From positions 1 through 9,968 of the forward strand of contig CACXEL010000483.1 of NCBI GenBank assembly GCA_902766655.1: 9,968 nt of DNA, in the 5' to 3' direction. The number at the start of each line of letters is the position of its first letter. The first letter of the stretch is position 1. Positions 6,651 to 9,968 of this stretch are shown piece by piece. The notes beneath the pieces were generated by a model. It saw only the letters and a program-made list of their open reading frames with translations, had not been told where the DNA came from and ran no database searches. Made by a program: the position numbers and the translations under genes. Origin of the DNA: an uncultured Lachnospiraceae bacterium. Lineage in GTDB: Bacteria > Bacillota > Clostridia > Lachnospirales > Lachnospiraceae.

Positions 6651-6722
6651 AATCTTTCTCCTTATCAGATAGTATTAGTACGGGTGAAACCTGTACAAGG
6701 AGATTTTATATTTTTTTTATAA

Positions 6723-6728
6723 ATTATA
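6723..6728 (-). promoter_or_regulatory. Candidate -10 element for the symporter gene
   Basis: A perfect TATAAT on the minus strand lies 73 bp upstream of the symporter ATG in an AT-rich island (6700-6750). At 17 bp upstream the sequence is only CAATTC, a poor -35, which would suit an activator-dependent promoter. The rest of the 6651-6940 gap shows a run of A/T at 6705-6725, a 10 bp palindrome CCCGGCCGGG (6791-6800) and the 9 bp repeats at 6750 and 6889, but no gene. Confidence 0.4.
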
Positions 6729-6749
6729 GTATGTAGTTCGTTTTTGAAT

Positions 6750-6758
6750 TGCCGACAT
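6750..6758. repeat. 9 bp direct repeat TGCCGACAT, copy near the symporter promoter
   Basis: TGCCGACAT occurs here and at 6889-6897 in the same intergenic region, both followed by TTTTC or ATTTTC. On the minus strand (ATGTCGGCA) this copy sits 21 nt upstream of the candidate -10, about where an AraC-type activator would contact a promoter with a poor -35. A related TGCCGAAT abuts the candidate GH78 -10 on the minus strand near 3317-3325. This is a candidate regulator site only. Confidence 0.25.
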
Positions 6759-6888
6759 ATTTTCATGGATTCCCGCAGTAATTTTAAATCCCCGGCCGGG
6801 AAGACCGGCAAATGTTTCGGTGCAGTCCAAGGCCTTCCGCGTCTGATCTTACAGAATCATTTACAGATGGATTTGAGTTATCCGTTTA

Positions 6889-6897
6889 TGCCGACAT
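6889..6897. repeat. 9 bp direct repeat TGCCGACAT, distal copy
   Basis: Second copy of the repeat, 139 bp from the copy at 6750-6758 and in the same orientation, about 160 bp upstream of the candidate symporter -10. See that entry for the reasoning. Confidence 0.2.
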
Positions 6898-6940
6898 TTT
6901 CCTCCCCCTTCCCTTGTTCCAAACTGCCATCTCATTGAAA

Positions 6941-6979
6941 AGAGCCGCACCCGCCTGCCGGAGCAGGGGATGCGGCTCT
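6941..6979 (-). terminator. Intrinsic terminator after the second rhamnosidase
   Basis: A 9 bp perfect stem (AGAGCCGCA at 6941-6949 with TGCGGCTCT at 6971-6979) continues inward through CCTGC (6954-6958) pairing with GCAGG (6963-6967) around a CGGA loop. On the minus strand it begins 12 nt after the GH78 stop and is followed by TTTC, so it should end that transcript and separate it from the symporter. The plus-strand side is also T-rich (CTTTGCATTTTT), so it may work in both directions. Confidence 0.75.
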
Positions 6980-6990
6980 CTTTGCATTTT

Positions 6991-9498
6991 TCAGAAGGCG
7001 TACCGGCCGCCCGTCACCCGGACCGGCTCTGCGCCGGGCAGGATGATGTCGGCGCTGACGCCGGCGGGTACAAGGATCTCATAGGAGACCTTGTCCCCTT
7101 CGTACTTCCAGGAGCTCTCGAAGGTTCCCGAAGCCGTTTCGAGCCTGACGCTCACGTGGCCGAGACGCCTGTCGGGGCTCGGGGCGATCACAGCCGTCCT
7201 GTAGCCCGGCGCCGTCTCACGGATTCCAGCAAGATACCGGTACATCCAGGATACGATGGATCCGTAGGTGTAGTGGTTCAGAGAATTCATCCCCTCGGGG
7301 TTCATGTGGCCGTCCGGGAGGACCGAATTCCAGCGCTCCCAGATGGTGGTGGCCCCCAGGTTGACGCAGTAGAGCCAGCCTGGGTACTCCTCATTGAGGA
7401 GGATGTCCACAGCCGTCTCCGCGTTGCCGGTGGCTGTCAGGGCCGGGCAGAGAATGGGGGTGCCGACGAAGCCGGTGTTGAGATGGCCTGCATTTTCAGC
7501 GACAAGCTCCCGGAGAACGCGTCCCTGGCCTTCCAGGTCTGTGGCCAGGCCGAAGTCGATGGCCAGCGCGGCGCCGGTCTGGGTCCGCTGGTTGTAAATG
7601 CCGTCCGTGAAATACTTGTCCCTTATGGCGGCCAGGATCTCGGAGGCCAGGACGGCATACTCCGCCGCCTCCTCATAGCCCAGGATAGCAGCCGCCTCGG
7701 AGAGGATCTGCGCGCACCTGTAATAGTAGGCGCTCGCGATGTAGAGGGGATCCGTAGCGCCGAGCGGGCCCGGCTGCGGGTTGTCCAGAGCCAGCCAGTC
7801 CGCGAAATGGAAGCCGCTCTTCACCAGATGCGGTGCCCCCTCCGCCTCCTCGCGGCGTCTGGAGAAATCGACCCACATCTTCATACCGGGATACATTTCC
7901 CGGAGGAGTTCCCTGTCTCCCCAGAAGCGATAGACGTTCCAGGGGATAATGACGCCCGCGTCCGCCCAGGGGCAGATCCCCGACTCACCGATAAAGGGCT
8001 TGGCTATGCGCGGCACGACGTTGGGAACGGAGCCGTCGAGAGAGGCCTGTTCAGCCCGCATATCCCAGAGATATTTTCTGTAAAAGACCGGCATGTCGAA
8101 GGTCTGGCAGGCTGTCTCGGAGATGGCCTGGGCGTCGCCGGTCCAGCCCAGGCGCTCGTCGCGCTGGGGGCAGTCCGTGGGCACCTCGAGGAAGTTGTCC
8201 TGCATGCCCCAGACGGCGTTGGAATAGAGCCTGTTGACCTTGTCGTTCCCGCATTCAAAGGAGGCCGTGACAGCGAAATCGCTGCGGATATGCCAGGCCT
8301 TGAAGTCCTTCGTCGTGAGGAAGGAGTCCGGATCGAGCCGCTCCTCCCCCTTGAAGACCTCCAGCTTCATGTAGCGGAAGCCGAAGAAGGTGTAGTGGGG
8401 CCGGATCCTACGGGCAGCGCCGTCGGAAATGTAGACAAACTCGGCCTTAGCGGTCCTGTAATTGTCCCTGTAGAACTCGTCGTCCTGCAGGATTTCGCCG
8501 GCAGTGAGCTTTACGGTCAGGCCTGCGGGCACCATCTGGCCGTTGAACTCCACCCAGCCGGTCAGGTTCTGGCCGAAGTCAAGGACGGTATCCCCCTTGG
8601 GCGTCACGATCCACTCTTTGACAGGCAGCGAACACTGCTTTTTGACAGGCAGGGAGTAACGGTCGGTCAGAGAACCGCACTTGTCCGGGGCAGACAGCTC
8701 CGCGTAGCCGAGGACTTCGCCGGTGGCCCTGGCCGGATCGTAGACCTCGCCGTCGTAGATGTTGGCGAAGGTCACGCCGGAGGGAAGCTCCTCCCAGGTG
8801 TCGTCGGTCTTCAGGACCAGATCTCCGCCCGAGTAGAGCTCGGCGATCAGATGGAGGCGGTCTCCGTAGAGGTCGGTGAAGCCGCCATCGAAGCCCAGTC
8901 GGCCCTTGAACCAGCCTTCGCCCAGGGTGACCTTGATTTCATTTTCCCCTTCCACCAGGTACTCGTCCACGTCGTAGGTCTGGGTCTGCAGGTGGAAGTT
9001 GTAGGAGTGATAGCCCGGCGCGAGGAACTCGTCGCCCACGCGCTGGCCGTTGATGTAGCACTCATAGATGCCCAGACCGCAGATGTAGAGCCTGGCGCGC
9101 CAGGGATCCGCCACGTAGAATTTCTTCCGGAGGATGGCGGAGACGGTGGATTTCTTCGGCGAGATCCAGGAGGCCTGCCAGGCCTCCTCCATCTTGCCGG
9201 TCTCGAATTCAGTGGCGCCCAGGACCATCATGCCATCCTCCGTGTCCAGATTCACATTGGCATAATATCTGGTCCTCGGCTTCAGTTCCAGGCCTTCGGC
9301 GGCGATCCCGAGCCCCAGGGCGTCCGTGCGCACTCCGCTCTCGTACACGACCACCGGAGGGACCTGGTCGTCCCTGATGAAAATGGATGCAGATTTGACG
9401 GCCCCTTCGCCCTCGGTCTTCCAGGAGACGACCGGGGTCCCCAGGGCGTAGCCAAGAGGTTCCACAAGGTGATTGACTTTTATCTCAGTTATCTTCAT
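6991..9498 (-). CDS. Alpha-L-rhamnosidase, glycoside hydrolase family 78 (835 aa)
   Basis: Second predicted GH78 alpha-L-rhamnosidase. It has the same domain order as the enzyme at 203-2980: N-terminal Ig-like part (about 1-105), Bac_rhamnosid_N beta domain (about 110-265, with LGIYECYINGQRVG), concanavalin-like domain (about 285-385, VLDFGQNLTGWVEF), six-hairpin catalytic barrel (about 400-755) and C-terminal beta sandwich (about 760-835). The motif DCPQRDERLGWTGD starts at D442, with E448 the predicted general acid, and GATTIWERW places the general base at E721. No signal peptide is seen, so it is likely cytoplasmic. It ends where the C-terminal beta domain ends, lacking the 75-residue tail of the other copy. 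Overall similarity outside the motifs is moderate, so the two are old paralogues that may differ in linkage or aglycone preference. Start supported by GGGAGG 6 nt upstream. It lies 47 bp downstream of thrS with no terminator visible between them. Confidence 0.93.
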   Translation of the reverse strand: MKITEIKVNHLVEPLGYALGTPVVSWKTEGEGAVKSASIFIRDDQVPPVVVYESGVRTDALGLGIAAEGLELKPRTRYYANVNLDTEDGMMVLGATEFETGKMEEAWQASWISPKKSTVSAILRKKFYVADPWRARLYICGLGIYECYINGQRVGDEFLAPGYHSYNFHLQTQTYDVDEYLVEGENEIKVTLGEGWFKGRLGFDGGFTDLYGDRLHLIAELYSGGDLVLKTDDTWEELPSGVTFANIYDGEVYDPARATGEVLGYAELSAPDKCGSLTDRYSLPVKKQCSLPVKEWIVTPKGDTVLDFGQNLTGWVEFNGQMVPAGLTVKLTAGEILQDDEFYRDNYRTAKAEFVYISDGAARRIRPHYTFFGFRYMKLEVFKGEERLDPDSFLTTKDFKAWHIRSDFAVTASFECGNDKVNRLYSNAVWGMQDNFLEVPTDCPQRDERLGWTGDAQAISETACQTFDMPVFYRKYLWDMRAEQASLDGSVPNVVPRIAKPFIGESGICPWADAGVIIPWNVYRFWGDRELLREMYPGMKMWVDFSRRREEAEGAPHLVKSGFHFADWLALDNPQPGPLGATDPLYIASAYYYRCAQILSEAAAILGYEEAAEYAVLASEILAAIRDKYFTDGIYNQRTQTGAALAIDFGLATDLEGQGRVLRELVAENAGHLNTGFVGTPILCPALTATGNAETAVDILLNEEYPGWLYCVNLGATTIWERWNSVLPDGHMNPEGMNSLNHYTYGSIVSWMYRYLAGIRETAPGYRTAVIAPSPDRRLGHVSVRLETASGTFESSWKYEGDKVSYEILVPAGVSADIILPGAEPVRVTGGRYAF

Positions 9499-9545
9499 GC
9501 CTGCCTCCCTTTATCGACTGCCGTGTCTGCATTATTCAAATGAAG

Positions 9546-9968
9546 TCAGGCGAAGGTCTCGTCAAGCTCCAGCTCGTAGTTGCGGTTCATGCGGTTAAGG
9601 ACCTCGATGAACTTGTCCAGCGGGATATCGCGGAGCTGCTTGTTGGAGCCCCGGAGGTTGATGGAGACGGTGTTCTCCTCGGCCTCCTTGTCGCCGACGA
9701 CGATGATGTAGGGATCCTTGTAGTTCTTGTAGACCTTGATCTTCTCCTTCATGTTCCTGTCGGAGTAATCCACCTCATAGCGGATCCGGTTGTCGTAGAG
9801 AAGGTCGGCGATCTTCTTCGCGTACTCGTTGTGCTCCGGGCGGATCGGGACAATACCGACCTGATACGGGCTCATCCAGAAGGGGAAGGCGCCCTTGAAG
9901 TTCTCGATCAGAATGCCGATGAAGCGCTCGAAGGAGCCGAAGATGGCCCTGTGGATCATGACCGGCCG
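9546..9968 (-). CDS. thrS: Threonyl-tRNA synthetase, C-terminal 140 residues (partial)
   Basis: The last part of threonyl-tRNA synthetase, the cytoplasmic enzyme that charges tRNA-Thr; the 5' end lies beyond the right edge of the window. The visible fragment starts with RPVMIHRAIFGSFERFIG, which contains class II synthetase motif 3 (G-S-x-E-R-F-I-G-x-L-I-E) at the end of the catalytic domain. It continues through the HGTP-type anticodon-binding domain (YQVGIVPI, then VDYSDRNMKEKIK and PYIIVVGDKEAEE) to a normal C-terminus at TGA 9546-9548. Nothing suggests truncation or decay. It is on the same strand as the rhamnosidase downstream, but its role is housekeeping and unrelated to sugar use. Confidence 0.93.
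   Translation of the reverse strand, partial: RPVMIHRAIFGSFERFIGILIENFKGAFPFWMSPYQVGIVPIRPEHNEYAKKIADLLYDNRIRYEVDYSDRNMKEKIKVYKNYKDPYIIVVGDKEAEENTVSINLRGSNKQLRDIPLDKFIEVLNRMNRNYELELDETFA

Noticed and set aside
6669..6678. 10-mer ATAGTATTAG shared between the symporter leader and the GH78 promoter (3304-3313)
   Set aside because: AT-rich 10-mers are expected to recur by chance in two AT-rich regions, and the positions relative to the promoters differ.
8617..8652. 12 bp direct repeat TTTGACAGGCAG (SLPVK twice) in the second rhamnosidase
   Set aside because: The first rhamnosidase has the same spacing in this segment without a repeat, so it is not an insertion or a mobile repeat, just local similarity.
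6970..9543. 857-codon open frame on the plus strand opposite the second rhamnosidase
   Set aside because: Same shadow effect. It reads through the terminator and the whole GH78 gene, and the translation is repetitive Val/Gly/Asp/Arg-rich with no domain.
1..9968. CRISPR array, insertion sequence, tRNA or rRNA
   Set aside because: No regularly spaced repeats, transposase motifs, terminal inverted repeats or conserved RNA-gene signatures were found on either strand.

Overview
The window looks like part of a Bacillota (Firmicutes, Clostridia, perhaps Lachnospiraceae-like) chromosome. The reasons are GC-rich coding with strong G/C preference at third positions, AT-rich promoter islands, clear purine-rich AGGAGG-type ribosome binding sites before most genes, a GPH-family symporter paired with cytoplasmic glycosidases, and a clostridial-looking threonyl-tRNA synthetase tail. 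The taxonomic call is inference from style; no marker in the window fixes it.

Layout from the left. A gene-free 200 bp with a strong hairpin precedes the stop of a large alpha-L-rhamnosidase (GH78, 203-2980, minus). A 709 bp divergent intergenic region (2981-3689) follows. It holds candidate promoters in both directions, an intrinsic terminator placed just upstream of the rhamnosidase ribosome binding site, dyad repeats, a cre-like site and apparent coding debris. Next is an AraC-family regulator (3690-4808, plus), facing a 77-residue membrane protein (4817-5050, minus) with only 8 bp between their stops. Then come a GPH/MelB-type sugar:cation symporter (5223-6650, minus), a 340 bp intergenic region with a promoter and a terminator, a second GH78 alpha-L-rhamnosidase (6991-9498, minus) and, 47 bp upstream of it, the 3' end of thrS (9546-9968, minus, running off the right edge).

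Taken together this reads as a small rhamnoside-utilisation locus. Neither rhamnosidase has a signal peptide, so the simplest model is that the symporter imports a short rhamnose-containing oligosaccharide or glycoside and the two cytoplasmic GH78 enzymes remove L-rhamnose, with the AraC protein sensing the sugar. Genes for rhamnose breakdown itself (isomerase, kinase, aldolase) are not in the window. thrS is a housekeeping gene that happens to sit upstream.

I see no CRISPR array, insertion sequence, tRNA, rRNA or phage gene. The protein-coding part is a recognisable carbohydrate-utilisation locus rather than a new system. The least ordinary part is the 2981-3689 regulatory region.
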